64,000 nucleotides of DNA from Candidatus Rifleibacterium amylolyticum (GCA_009917695.1 JAACJG010000008.1:1-64000); one strand, 5' to 3'. Counted from the first letter of the stretch, positions 38,879-48,001 are shown. Made by a program: numbers and translations. The notes: generated by a model from the letters alone, not told the origin.

Positions 38879-39979
38879 TCAGGCAAAGTCGAAAGGGTCA
38901 GTCAGTATTCTATCAGAGGGCAGGCCTTTGGCAACAAGTACTTTTTCAACAGCCTGCATCATCGGGCCCGGGCCGCAGACAAAGGCTGTCGCCATGGCAG
39001 CCAGTTCAATTTCATGTTTTTCGAGCAGCTCATGAATCATGCCGCGGCTGCCTACCCAGCCTTCTTCGAGCATCGGGTTGGAAAGCGCCGGCAGATAGCT
39101 GAAAGCGGCATGCTGGCGCGCCAGCTCGCGAAAGTATTCTTCGCAATAAAGATTTTTGCGACTGCGGGCGCCGTGAAACAGCCATACCGGCTGCGGAAAG
39201 TCGATTTCGCGCAACATTTCAAGCATAGAGCGCAGAGGCGCCAGCCCGACTCCGCCGGCAACCAGAATTATCGGACTTTTAATATGGTCATCATGCAGAA
39301 ACATATCGCCGAACGGGCCGCTGACCTCGATTGTGTCGCCAGGCCGCAGCTGATGCAGATAGCTGCTGACGATGCCGCCAGAAACCCTCTGAATATCTAG
39401 CGAGAAAGTCTTTTTCGCGCTGGCCGGTGATGAGATTGAATACGCGCGCATAACCTTTTCCCAGGGCATCTGGTAGTAGACCTGAACGTATTGCCCCGGG
39501 CTGAAATTCAACTCATCATCGCCTTCAATGCCGAATTCAAGAGTTTTGATATCTTCGGCGACCATACGCGCAGCGGCCAGGCGGGCACAAAAGAGCTTTG
39601 CCGCCAGCAACCCGGCCGGCACCTCGACCTCGATATTCTGACGCACCTTAACCTGGCAGGCGAGGCGCGCCAGCGCCTGAAGCCGCTCGGGCGCGAGCAG
39701 AATCGTTTCCATCGGGGTGACCGAACTGCCGCCGCTGGCGACTTTAACTTCGCAGCGGCCGCAGGTGCCTTTGCCACCGCAGGCGGCCGGAAGATAAATG
39801 CAAGCTTCGGCGAGCGCAGGCAGCAATGCCTGACCGCAGGCTACTTTGCGGGCTTCCTGCTGATTGATCTTCATATCGGCCTCGCCGGTCTGCCGCAGCA
39901 GATGGCCAGAAACCGCAACCAGAGCGCAGAGAATCAGAACGAAAGCATTAACGATAAGTATGACAAGGAGAATCTGCAT
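38879..39979 (-). CDS. nqrF: Na+-translocating NADH:quinone reductase subunit F
   Basis: About 366 residues: an N-terminal membrane helix (1-24), a [2Fe-2S] domain with ACGGKGTCGRCEV and a later Cys in ACQV, an FAD domain (RAYSISSPAS, GGIVSSYLHQL) and an NADH domain (LVAGGVGLAPLRSML, FVCGPGPMM). This is the NADH-oxidising subunit. The start could be the GTG at 39982 or the ATG at 39979; the ATG is preferred because GGAGG is 6 bases away. Its start overlaps the nqrE stop (TGATG). Confidence 0.95.
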   Translation of the reverse strand: MQILLVILIVNAFVLILCALVAVSGHLLRQTGEADMKINQQEARKVACGQALLPALAEACIYLPAACGGKGTCGRCEVKVASGGSSVTPMETILLAPERLQALARLACQVKVRQNIEVEVPAGLLAAKLFCARLAAARMVAEDIKTLEFGIEGDDELNFSPGQYVQVYYQMPWEKVMRAYSISSPASAKKTFSLDIQRVSGGIVSSYLHQLRPGDTIEVSGPFGDMFLHDDHIKSPIILVAGGVGLAPLRSMLEMLREIDFPQPVWLFHGARSRKNLYCEEYFRELARQHAAFSYLPALSNPMLEEGWVGSRGMIHELLEKHEIELAAMATAFVCGPGPMMQAVEKVLVAKGLPSDRILTDPFDFA

Positions 39980-40578
39980 CACAGGCCTCCGCTCATCAGT
40001 TCGCCCAGCCCGGAAAAAGCCAGAGCGATGACAGCGGCCACCAGCATGGTGATGCCGGTCTTACCGAGGTGTGGCGGCACGGCGGCAAAGTCGATACGGC
40101 GACGCAGTGACGCGATGATGCAGATCACCAGGCACCAGCCCATGCCGCTGCCGGCAGCGAAAACAAGCGTCTGCACGAGTGAGTATTCGCGGAGAACCGC
40201 GAACAGGGATACGCCGAGAATCGCGCAATTAACCGTTATCAGTGGCAGAAAAATGCCGAACATTTCGTACATGCTTTGGAAAAACCGGTCGAGAAAGAGT
40301 TCGAGCATCTGCACAGTCGCTGCGATAATCGACACGAAAAACAGCAACTGCAGGTATTCGAGCGCGAGCGGCTGAAGAAGCAGATGGTAGACGGCCCAGT
40401 TGGCAGCTGTGGTGATCAGCATGACGGCGCTGACTGCCACGCCCATGTTGAAAGAGGCCTTGAGATCTGAAGATATCGAGATGAGCGGACAGATGCCCAG
40501 AAAATAATAGAGCGCGACATTTTCGCTGATAACGGCGCTGAACAGCAGAGCAAGCAGCGGGTATTGCAGAGCTTCCAT
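39979..40578 (-). CDS. nqrE: NQR subunit E
   Basis: 199 residues, six membrane helices, typical NqrE/RnfA length. VISENVALYYFLGICPLI with its Cys and the second-half FAAGSGMGWCLVICIIA provide the paired Cys regions that hold the intramembrane iron site in this family. Its start overlaps the nqrD stop by one base. Confidence 0.95.
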   Translation of the reverse strand: MEALQYPLLALLFSAVISENVALYYFLGICPLISISSDLKASFNMGVAVSAVMLITTAANWAVYHLLLQPLALEYLQLLFFVSIIAATVQMLELFLDRFFQSMYEMFGIFLPLITVNCAILGVSLFAVLREYSLVQTLVFAAGSGMGWCLVICIIASLRRRIDFAAVPPHLGKTGITMLVAAVIALAFSGLGELMSGGL

Positions 40579-41180
40579 CAGCTTTGCCTCCTGGTTACTG
40601 CTCTAAGCCAGTTCACAAGTACCAGCAGCGCCGCAAAAACGATAAAGGCGCCTGGCGGAGAATTGAAAACGCGACAGGGAATATAAAAATCAGGAGTTAC
40701 GTTAAGGCCCCAGAGTGTGCCATTACCGAGAAATTCGCGAATAGAAGCGATCGACAGCAGAACGGCGGCATAGCCAAGAGCGACGCCGAGCGCATCGAAG
40801 AAGGCTTCGAGCGGCCGATGCGATGCGGCAAAAGCTTCGAGGCGGCCCATTACCACGCAGTTGGTTACAATCAGCCCGACATAGGGGCCAAGCGCCCGTG
40901 CCACTTCTGGGAACAGCGCGCGCAGCGACTGTTCTATCGCGATGACGACGGTAACGATGATCAGCATGTACGACAGCAAGCGAAAGCGGAACGGAATACG
41001 GTAACGCACAGCGGCAACGACGAGCGAACTGGCAATGGTGGTAACACCTACCATTACCGCCATGAAGAAGGCGTTCTCGACTTTGAGGGTTACGGCCAGA
41101 GTTGAGCAAAGGCCCAAAGCCAGTATAAACACCGGGTTATTCGGGATCAGGCCTTCCCAGAGGATGCGTAAATACTTCAT
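40578..41180 (-). CDS. nqrD: NQR subunit D
   Basis: 200 residues with six membrane helices, NqrD/RnfE family (NPVFILALGLCSTLAVTLKVENA, GLIVTNCVVMGRLEAFA). The Cys residues in GLCSTL and VTNCVV match the positions of the metal ligands in the family. ATGA overlap with nqrC. Confidence 0.95.
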   Translation of the reverse strand: MKYLRILWEGLIPNNPVFILALGLCSTLAVTLKVENAFFMAVMVGVTTIASSLVVAAVRYRIPFRFRLLSYMLIIVTVVIAIEQSLRALFPEVARALGPYVGLIVTNCVVMGRLEAFAASHRPLEAFFDALGVALGYAAVLLSIASIREFLGNGTLWGLNVTPDFYIPCRVFNSPPGAFIVFAALLVLVNWLRAVTRRQS

Positions 41181-41788
41181 GGGCGCACCCCGCGGCTGTC
41201 TGCTACTTCGGCCGGAATTTCGGCAAGCTGGCGTAATGCACGGTTAACCAGAGTTTCGACGGCACGCGAGGTTATCGTCGCGCCCGAAACTGCGTCGAAC
41301 TGGTTGCCGTGTATTCTTATCGCCTTCATTTCGATGCCGTTCGCGGCCTCGAGTTCGTCGAACTGGCTGTAAAAGTCTTCTTCGGCGATACGGTCGCCAA
41401 GCCCGGCGGTTTCGTTCTGTTCGAGCACACGCATGCCTACAATACGGCGATGGGTGCGATCGTAAGCGAACAACAGCGCGATTTCTGCCCACATGCCGGC
41501 GCCACGCGCCTGGCAAAGCCAGAGATCAGAGCGGCTTCGGCTCTGCCAGAACTGAATTCGCCCACGACTGCGTAAAATGAACTGGCGCTCGAATTCTTTG
41601 ATGGCTTCTGCTGGTTCCTGTGGCAGCTCGACCCGGCATATTGCGGCGGCGGCTCTGATTGCGTCAAGACTTTGATCGGCCCGACTGCCGATACCGGCAC
41701 GGGTAAGCAGCAGCAGCACGGCACAGACTGTCGCCAGGCCGAGCATAAATTTGATCTCGATAAAGAAAGAGGGTTGGCGGGCGGTCAT
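41177..41788 (-). CDS. nqrC: NQR subunit C, covalent FMN carrier
   Basis: 203 residues with one N-terminal helix and a periplasmic FMN-binding domain. The flavinylation motif SGATITS is at residues 168-174, with Thr171 the expected FMN attachment site, and the preceding NETAGLGDRI segment is the usual ETPGLG-type loop. It is shorter than the ~255 residues of Vibrio NqrC. An ApbE-type flavin transferase must act on it; none is in the window. Confidence 0.93.
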   Translation of the reverse strand: MTARQPSFFIEIKFMLGLATVCAVLLLLTRAGIGSRADQSLDAIRAAAAICRVELPQEPAEAIKEFERQFILRSRGRIQFWQSRSRSDLWLCQARGAGMWAEIALLFAYDRTHRRIVGMRVLEQNETAGLGDRIAEEDFYSQFDELEAANGIEMKAIRIHGNQFDAVSGATITSRAVETLVNRALRQLAEIPAEVADSRGVRP

Positions 41789-42738
41789 CGAGCACCACCT
41801 TTCTGCCGCAGCAGAAGATCGCAGAGAAGCGGCGAAAGAACCTGCATCAGCAGAAGCGCATAAACTGGCGCCAGCGGATTCACCGATCTGACACTGAAAA
41901 CCAGCAGAAGCGCCGAAAAAACCAGCCCGTAAACAATCTGCTCTGAGTTGCGTTCAGGCAGCGAATGGTAATCGACGACTGCGATCAGCATGAGCGCAGG
42001 CCCGAGACCCAGCAATAAAGGATGCAACGGTGAAAAAGATACCAGACCACCCTTAGCGGCAACAGCCGTAAAACCCGGCACAGCCAGCAGCAGCGTAATG
42101 AACCAGGCACGCCCGCGACCAAAAAACAGTGCCATAACAAGCGCCAGTATAAGAATCAGCAAGGTATAAACGCTGCCCGGCATTGCCGGCAGATCTGCCG
42201 ACATCGAGGCGGCAAGAAGCTTTTCGGTCGAAACGGCTGTGTAGTAGAACCAGAGCGGGCGGGCCGGCGGCACACCGGCGCTCCAGGCGCGGTAGCCGGC
42301 ACCTTCTGGTAATATAGGTTTAGAAGCACTCAGGCTCGCGGTATAGCCGTAGCCAACCAGCATCAGAACTACAGCAACCGCGACCGGGTTGAAAAAATGC
42401 CGGCGAAAGCCGCCAAAACTGGTAATGCTGATAAGATACGCAAGAACGAGAAGCGGCGGTATGATCCATAAAGGCAGGCCAAGCGGGCAGAACAACGGAA
42501 AAAGAAGAAACAGCGACCAGCAGAAGGGTATATCAGCAGCCTTCAAATCAGTGCCTGCCGGCTGTTGCAGCAATGCCACGAACCAGCAGACGACACCGGT
42601 TGCAACGCTCAGGCCGGCGGCAGCAGCGAACTTCTGCCCGAATTTTCCCCAGACAGCAAAATAGAGAGGCAGTATAACCAGCGGCAAAAGCCAGTCTGAC
42701 CCGCCAAAATTGCTCTGACCAACGCTCGGCTTGCTCAT
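41785..42738 (-). CDS. nqrB: NQR subunit B (short form)
   Basis: 317 residues with about nine membrane helices, NqrB/RnfD family (SITSFGGFRRHFFNPVAVA, GLGPALMLIAVVDYHSLPER). It is about 90 residues shorter than Vibrio NqrB, lacking much of the N-terminal part that contacts NqrA. I do not see a clear SGAT-type flavinylation motif. It is the first gene of the operon; nqrA is absent upstream, where a divergent gene begins. Confidence 0.88.
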   Translation of the reverse strand: MSKPSVGQSNFGGSDWLLPLVILPLYFAVWGKFGQKFAAAAGLSVATGVVCWFVALLQQPAGTDLKAADIPFCWSLFLLFPLFCPLGLPLWIIPPLLVLAYLISITSFGGFRRHFFNPVAVAVVLMLVGYGYTASLSASKPILPEGAGYRAWSAGVPPARPLWFYYTAVSTEKLLAASMSADLPAMPGSVYTLLILILALVMALFFGRGRAWFITLLLAVPGFTAVAAKGGLVSFSPLHPLLLGLGPALMLIAVVDYHSLPERNSEQIVYGLVFSALLLVFSVRSVNPLAPVYALLLMQVLSPLLCDLLLRQKGGAR

Positions 42739-42925
42739 CCAACCCGCCAGAATTCAAATTTCAGCCATTCTAACACAACTCAGCTGCCGCGCACCTGACT
42801 GTGCAAAAATTATACATTTTCACTAAAAGACTAAACTTTTTAAGGGGGACGTGCCGATATAGATAAGGGGAAGTGTTTTTTTTAGACATACGGATGTGCC
42901 CAACTTACTCAAGGAGGAGTAACAA

Positions 42926-44023
42926 ATGGCTATTGCTGCGTCTGTGCTTTCACAACGATTCATGCGGGCCAACCGCTTTTCGCAGGCGATCGACGCGTTT
43001 TTCCAGCGCGAGAGCAAAGCGAAACCCAGATCAGGCATCGAAAAGGATCTGCTCGAACTGTCACCGATGAACGAGATGCGCCAGACCATCACCCAGTTCA
43101 GGCAGCAGACTTCGATGCAGGCTGAACTCAACGTCAAGCTCAGCTTCACGACCAGTCAGGTTGCGGAAGGGCCTGAAGGCGACGTCAAGCTTGAGCGCGA
43201 CCTCGATCTGATGCTGCGAATGATCAGCAAGGACGACAAGGAATACGAGACCCTCAAAGCCCGTTACGTCAAGCTGCTCAAAATGGCGAAAGCCGATGTA
43301 TCGGAAGATGGCAGCGAAGCGCGCGTCAATGCGCAGTCGCCAGAGGTAGAAGCTGCCCCGGCCAGTCAGGCGATGCCTGACAATGGTAAGCCAATGACTC
43401 TGGCGCAGATGATTGCAGTGCAGGAACGCCGCACCAGCATGCAGCTCGAGCTCAAGTTCAAACAGACCACAACCGAAGAAGGCCGCACCAGCTTAAGTCT
43501 TGAAGATCTCGGAATAATAAAGGTCGATCCGCTCGTGCTTGATCTTTCAGGCGAAGGCATAAATCTTACCGAAGCCGGCAAAGGTGCGATGTTTGATATT
43601 ACTGCCGATGGCAAGCTCGACAGCACGGCCTGGGTTCGCGGCAACACCGCAATGCTGGTTTATGACAAAAACGGCAACGGGGTTATCGACAACGGCAGCG
43701 AGCTTTTCGGCGACCAGAACGGTGCTGAGCATGGCTTTGCCGAGCTGGCCAAATATGACAGTAACGGCGACAGCAAAATTAACTTTCTTGACCCGGTATT
43801 CAAGGCGCTCAAGCTCTATCGCGACCTCAATGGTGATGGCAAAATTGAGAAAAAAGAATTGCAGACATTACCTGAGCTCGGCATCAAAGCGCTTAACCTC
43901 AATTTCATGCGCGCAAACGCCGACATCGATGGCAACTCTCTGATACTCAACGGCAGTTTCGAGCGCGAAGACGGCTCAACCGGTCAGCTCGCCGACGTTC
44001 TACTCGGTTACCGCAAGGTTTGA
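42926..44023 (+). CDS. Protein with calcium-binding (EF-hand/RTX-associated) C-terminal domain
   Basis: 365 residues. The N-terminal ~190 are helical, charged and without a signal peptide, and contain two similar segments (RQQTSMQAELNVKLSFTT and ERRTSMQLELKFKQTT), an internal duplication. The C-terminal half holds DPLVLDLSGEGINL, DKNGNGVIDNGSELFGDQNG, YDSNGDSKINFLD and RDLNGDGKIEKKEL, which are Ca2+-loop motifs. This module is usually the C-terminal part of very large RTX or hemolysin-type proteins; here it stands almost alone. AAGGAGGAG precedes the ATG. It is divergent from the nqr operon. Function unknown. Confidence 0.85.
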   Translation: MAIAASVLSQRFMRANRFSQAIDAFFQRESKAKPRSGIEKDLLELSPMNEMRQTITQFRQQTSMQAELNVKLSFTTSQVAEGPEGDVKLERDLDLMLRMISKDDKEYETLKARYVKLLKMAKADVSEDGSEARVNAQSPEVEAAPASQAMPDNGKPMTLAQMIAVQERRTSMQLELKFKQTTTEEGRTSLSLEDLGIIKVDPLVLDLSGEGINLTEAGKGAMFDITADGKLDSTAWVRGNTAMLVYDKNGNGVIDNGSELFGDQNGAEHGFAELAKYDSNGDSKINFLDPVFKALKLYRDLNGDGKIEKKELQTLPELGIKALNLNFMRANADIDGNSLILNGSFEREDGSTGQLADVLLGYRKV

Positions 44024-44026
44024 GGG

Positions 44027-44677
44027 TTAGCTCAGGATTACAACCATAGCCACGATGAAAGCGACTATGGCGGCGAAGAAGATGAGTGAGGCGATTGTCG
44101 CCAGGCCAAATTCGCTGACGACGTCGCCCCAGCTCCAGTCGCGGTATTCGAAAACCGGGTGTTCGCCGGCCAGGGCAACTTCGATGGTTTTCTGATGTTC
44201 ACCGGGAAAATACTCACAGCCAACCAGTTTTGCCAATTTTTCGGCGAGGCGATTGCTTTCGAATACTGATTTTGGGCTGGGCTCGGCGATTGCGAGCAGG
44301 CGACCTGATTTAAGCAGCATGCAGACCTGGTATTCCCACCAGGTTTGTACGCGCGCGCGGTTGTGGATGCCTTTTACCGTAAAAGCTGCCACTTCGTCGA
44401 AGCGACATAGTGGCGCTTTGCGCTGGTGGCTTCCCAGACTGATGCTGTGGACAACCTGAGCATTTTCGGCATCGAATTCATAGCTCGTGGTGAGGCTCAG
44501 GCCGGCCCAGGCAACAGCCAGCATTACCGATACAGATACAGCCAGCATGATTATGGCGTTGAGGCCGCCACCTATAACCAGCCAGACAGCTGCTATTATG
44601 GCGGTCAAAAATGCCGTAAAAGACAAAGGAAAGAAAAAGCAGGCCAATTTCGGTCGATACGAGCTAATTACCGGCAT
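44027..44677 (-). CDS. Membrane protein of unknown function
   Basis: 216 residues with two N-terminal helices (about 10-65), a middle beta-rich PH-like domain (SYEFDAENAQVVHS, FDEVAAFTVKG) and a C-terminal helix. No family recognised. It follows the thioredoxin-like gene by 9 bases and lacks its own clear ribosome site, so it is probably coupled to it. Its stop lies 3 bases from the convergent gene. Confidence 0.72.
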   Translation of the reverse strand: MPVISSYRPKLACFFFPLSFTAFLTAIIAAVWLVIGGGLNAIIMLAVSVSVMLAVAWAGLSLTTSYEFDAENAQVVHSISLGSHQRKAPLCRFDEVAAFTVKGIHNRARVQTWWEYQVCMLLKSGRLLAIAEPSPKSVFESNRLAEKLAKLVGCEYFPGEHQKTIEVALAGEHPVFEYRDWSWGDVVSEFGLATIASLIFFAAIVAFIVAMVVILS

Positions 44678-44686
44678 AAAACCGGT

Positions 44687-45226
44687 TTATTCGGCGGCGG
44701 CGAGCTTTTGCCAGTGCGCGAGGGCTTCGTCGCCCATGACCTGTACCTGTTTGTAGCCATCGAGAGTAAGAACGCGGCCGCTGCTGGTAAGAATGAACAT
44801 CTGGGGGATTTCGGTAACGTTGAATTTTTCTTTCATGGCGAGGCGGGCACTACTCTCGTAAGGTATCGCCGCCCAGCTCATGCCGTAGTCTTTCATGTAA
44901 GCATGCATGTCGGCGCTGTTGTTATCGAAGCCGACCAGAATCACTTCAAAGGCGTCTTTATGCTTTTCATGAAATGGCACGAGTATGCGCGAAAACGCGG
45001 CGCAACCACGGCACCAGCTGGCCGAAAAATAGAGGCCAATGATTTTGCCTTCGATTTCGGCCATGGGAAATTCCTGTTGATCGGCATTAACAAGCCCATC
45101 AGGGAATGATTCATCGAGAAAAGAACCTTCAGCAGCCATCAGAGAACTGCCAGCCGGCAGCGACGAGCTGACAGCCAGCAAAAAAATCGCCATTGCAAGA
45201 TATACAAAACTCTTTTTAATCGTCAT
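44687..45226 (-). CDS. Thioredoxin-like (nucleoredoxin/TlpA type) exported protein
   Basis: About 179 residues with a signal peptide (about 1-27). The active site is WCRGC in GLYFSASWCRGCAAF, and the cis-Pro is in EIPQMFIL. The segments LVGFDNNSADMHAYMKDYGMSWAAIPYE resemble tryparedoxin-like proteins. It probably reduces or exchanges disulfides in the periplasm, perhaps supporting cytochrome c maturation. ATG 45226 follows AAGGAC. Confidence 0.88.
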   Translation of the reverse strand: MTIKKSFVYLAMAIFLLAVSSSLPAGSSLMAAEGSFLDESFPDGLVNADQQEFPMAEIEGKIIGLYFSASWCRGCAAFSRILVPFHEKHKDAFEVILVGFDNNSADMHAYMKDYGMSWAAIPYESSARLAMKEKFNVTEIPQMFILTSSGRVLTLDGYKQVQVMGDEALAHWQKLAAAE

Positions 45227-45298
45227 TGTTTGCGTCCTTTTATCAGTATATTCAACAAAAATATTCATAAAAGAGCTATTTGCAAAGTCTATTTCTAT

Positions 45299-45332
45299 GA
45301 GATTGCTTCGTCACTTCGTTCCTCGCAATGAC
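45299..45332. repeat. Short copy of the GATTGCTTCG...CTCGCAATGAC repeat
   Basis: It shares GAGATTGCTTCG and TTCCTCGCAATGAC ends with 5991-6072 but lacks the central ~45 bases. It sits in the gap upstream of the thioredoxin-like gene. Confidence 0.6.
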
Positions 45333-45442
45333 ATTTATAGAGCGATCTTGTCTTAGCAAGTGAACTGAATGCCAAAGATACAAGCCAGCTCTGAGCCAAT
45401 CTCAAATTTGCAGAACATTACAAGAGCTCCAAATAACCAGGT

Positions 45443-46117
45443 TCAAGACTTTTTATAACCATCAGAATCTTCGTTGTCGTCTTCGTAGTTTTCGTAGTCT
45501 TCGTCGCTTTCTTCGTCGTCTTCGGATTCCATGAGTTCAGGCGGGATTTCGCCGAGAGCCAGCTCAGTGCTGGTTGCGATCAGTTTGATCGCTTCTGCTT
45601 CGTCGTCAGCATAGACGACTACTTTGGGGAAACTGCGGTCGAGAATGTTGCCGCCGCCGAATATGCCGCCAAGCGCTCCGGGCGCGTCGGTTGCCGGCCT
45701 GAACTGGAAGCAGATTTCGTGCTTATTCAGGATTTCCTGCACTTTTACCAGCAATGAAATGTCTTCCGATTCTATCAATACGACACCTTCGTCATCAGGA
45801 ATCTCGGTGTAGTATTCGAGCTCACTGATAAGCTCTTCTTCGACGTCAGGAATCAGAGCACTTTCAGCGACATCTTCAGGCGGCTTTTCAAGAAAGACGT
45901 AGGTGTCGTCATGCAAAACGGCTCTGATCAGCTTCATACCGCAGCTCGGGCAGCGTTTAACATCAGGCTCAGCCTCGATTTCGCAGGCCACGCACAGCTT
46001 AATTTCGCCGCGCACCTGTTCGGTAATATTATCAAGGTCGGCTACCAGATTAACCTGACAGCCGGCACATTCGTCAAAACCTTCGCGAAATTCGCCCTTA
46101 CAAATCGGACAATACAT
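45443..46117 (-). CDS. Double zinc-ribbon protein with acidic tail
   Basis: 224 residues. Four CxxC pairs near the N-terminus (CPIC, CAGC, CVAC, CPSC) form two zinc ribbons. A central alpha/beta region (VLIESEDISLLVKVQEILNKHE) resembles the DUF2007-type signal-transducing domain. The last ~30 residues are almost entirely Asp, Glu and Tyr. It is probably a regulatory or protein-interaction module; function unknown. Confidence 0.75.
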   Translation of the reverse strand: MYCPICKGEFREGFDECAGCQVNLVADLDNITEQVRGEIKLCVACEIEAEPDVKRCPSCGMKLIRAVLHDDTYVFLEKPPEDVAESALIPDVEEELISELEYYTEIPDDEGVVLIESEDISLLVKVQEILNKHEICFQFRPATDAPGALGGIFGGGNILDRSFPKVVVYADDEAEAIKLIATSTELALGEIPPELMESEDDEESDEDYENYEDDNEDSDGYKKS

Positions 46118-46140
46118 ATTCCATACCTTCCTGCGTGTAA

Positions 46141-46944
46141 TTACCCGTTTATATTAACCTGTCGCGATAAATAATACCAGATGCCACACAAAATATCGGT
46201 GCCGGAAGAGTGCCCCCACGCCAGAAGTCGCAGCAACTCTGAATTATCGATCTGCCTCTTCGCCATATCAGCTGCGAACTGCTCGAACTGGCGCGAAAAA
46301 TGGCCATTGGCAGCAAAGCGATACTGCTGCGAGGCCTGGCGGGTTGTGCGTGCAGCAGCGATTTCGAAAAAGCTTTCAGCGACAACAAACCTGTTATAGC
46401 CATAAAAGCGATCAATAAACAGCATTCCGGCAAGAAAATCATCGAAAGAAGGGGTAAGCCCTTCACCGATCCCGACAAATGCAGTAAAGAGGCTGAGGTT
46501 TGTTGATCCGGTGTTCAACAGTTTTATGGCTTCAGCCAGCGGAGCGTCTGACCGCTCGTGATTCACCATCGCATGCGATACCGCCGAAGACCTGCCAAAA
46601 AGGCTGATACTTCGTTTAATACGAGACAGATTCGCATTCAGTAATTGATGGTCAGTAATATTGGTGTGCTCAACCAGCCTGATATCAGCCCCAGCCGGCA
46701 AGATGAAGGGGCCAAGAAAGAGACGGTCAGATTGCAGCACTACCGTCCAGCCTGTCTGAGCCTCTTGAATCAGGCTGGCAGGAACCAGTATGGAGAGAGG
46801 GTTCATTGTTCCTTCGCCGGCGGTGAAATGAATAATAAAATCTGCTATAACCGCAGCGAATGAAGTCTGAAACTTATGCGAAACACTGCTGGAAACAGGC
46901 AGTGTGAGATATGCGCCAATCTCTTCGCGATAACGAAAATTCAT
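46141..46944 (-). CDS. DUF2877 protein
   Basis: 267 residues with the family signature GIGEGLTPSFDDFLAGML near residue 165. The family is often encoded near FdrA and carbamoyl-linked degradation genes, but its activity is not established to my knowledge. It starts 1 base after the stop of the pyruvate-kinase-like gene, so the two are translationally coupled. Confidence 0.8.
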   Translation of the reverse strand: MNFRYREEIGAYLTLPVSSSVSHKFQTSFAAVIADFIIHFTAGEGTMNPLSILVPASLIQEAQTGWTVVLQSDRLFLGPFILPAGADIRLVEHTNITDHQLLNANLSRIKRSISLFGRSSAVSHAMVNHERSDAPLAEAIKLLNTGSTNLSLFTAFVGIGEGLTPSFDDFLAGMLFIDRFYGYNRFVVAESFFEIAAARTTRQASQQYRFAANGHFSRQFEQFAADMAKRQIDNSELLRLLAWGHSSGTDILCGIWYYLSRQVNING

Positions 46945-46945
46945 T

Positions 46946-47911
46946 TCATTTATCGAACCAGTATTCGAGAAAGTCGATTACGGCTGCGACCTGAGAACCA
47001 CATGCGGTTTCGTCTGATAATACCAGTCCAGCAAATCCGGCCTGACAGCAATCATACAGCTGCACGATCTCTGCCCGCGACGGGAAAGCGCTTGCTACCA
47101 TCGAACCGAGCACTTCACCTGCGATCAGAGCAGGTTTTTGCAAGCCCGGCAATTCGGCAACAAACTGCTGCTGCAATCTTCCAAGCTCTTTAAGGCCGGC
47201 TTCGGCACCGAGATCGCCACGACAGAGCCAGAGTTCATCAAACTTTGCATCTATCTGCGCCAGATTGAGCATGGCCTGGCGCTGCTCGATCTTGGCGATC
47301 AGGTGGCTGTCTCCGACCAGCGGCCTGAATATTTCGCTTTCATTACCGTCAGCAATAAAAGAAACGGCATAGGCGACGTTCGCACGCGCGCGGCTGCATT
47401 CGATGGCCTGGCGATCATTCTCTGTGGCCCGGGCCAGCTCAAACACGCGATCGGGTGAATTGAGGCCTTTACCTGAGCTCAAGGCTCCGTTCTGAACGAC
47501 TTTGGCCAGTAAACTTTCGTCGGTTTTGCTGATTACCTGCAAAATCACCTTGCGGTCGTTCAAAACCAGCTGGTCGCCAGGCGAAGTTTGCTTAAAAACG
47601 CTTTCAGCCGGCACAGGAATGCGATCGATGCATTCAGATTCTACGCCGTGAAACAGCACTACCTGCTCTGGCAGCGATGCAACAGCTGGATATCGACCAA
47701 TTCTGACTTTGGCACCCTGCAGGTCGAGAACGATCGAAAAGTTGCGACCGCTTTGACGGCGCAGGATCTGCAGACGATCGAGCCAGACAGTAAGCTTTTC
47801 GACACTGAGATGAGCAACATTGAGTCGAAAACCTGTGGCAATGCCTGCCATTCTCAGCAGCAGATCATCATTTTCGCAGGCCGGCCCGCAGGTAAGAATC
47901 AAATTAGCCAT
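46946..47911 (-). CDS. Divergent pyruvate-kinase-like protein without C-domain
   Basis: About 321 residues covering the barrel and B domain only; normal pyruvate kinases have ~470. Recognisable parts: RLNVAHLS, LDLQGAKVRIG, SSGKGLNSP, LIAKIEQRQAM with the catalytic Lys, WLCRGDLGAE and GLVLSDETACG. Several key positions differ: the DTKGPEIR-type motif reads DLQGAKVR, and the active-site ATQML reads AGEVL, so the usual Thr is lost. Normal pyruvate kinase activity is therefore doubtful. The start is uncertain between Met codons at 47923 and 47911; 47911 is chosen because AAAGG directly abuts the first. Confidence 0.8.
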   Translation of the reverse strand: MANLILTCGPACENDDLLLRMAGIATGFRLNVAHLSVEKLTVWLDRLQILRRQSGRNFSIVLDLQGAKVRIGRYPAVASLPEQVVLFHGVESECIDRIPVPAESVFKQTSPGDQLVLNDRKVILQVISKTDESLLAKVVQNGALSSGKGLNSPDRVFELARATENDRQAIECSRARANVAYAVSFIADGNESEIFRPLVGDSHLIAKIEQRQAMLNLAQIDAKFDELWLCRGDLGAEAGLKELGRLQQQFVAELPGLQKPALIAGEVLGSMVASAFPSRAEIVQLYDCCQAGFAGLVLSDETACGSQVAAVIDFLEYWFDK

Positions 47912-48001
47912 CCCCGACCACATCCTTTATAATTAAAATAATATATCAGCCAGCACAAAATGCCTTTGTCACAGATTATGCCACTATCTTCCAGGAAATG
48001 G

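Noticed and set aside
37762-39102. Plus-strand frame of ~446 codons
   Set aside because: Antisense to the cytochrome and nqrF genes, whose haem and Fe-S motifs are clear; no ribosome site or family.
37750-42738. Rnf complex
   Set aside because: NqrF has [2Fe-2S], FAD and NADH domains diagnostic of NQR; there is no RnfB or RnfC.
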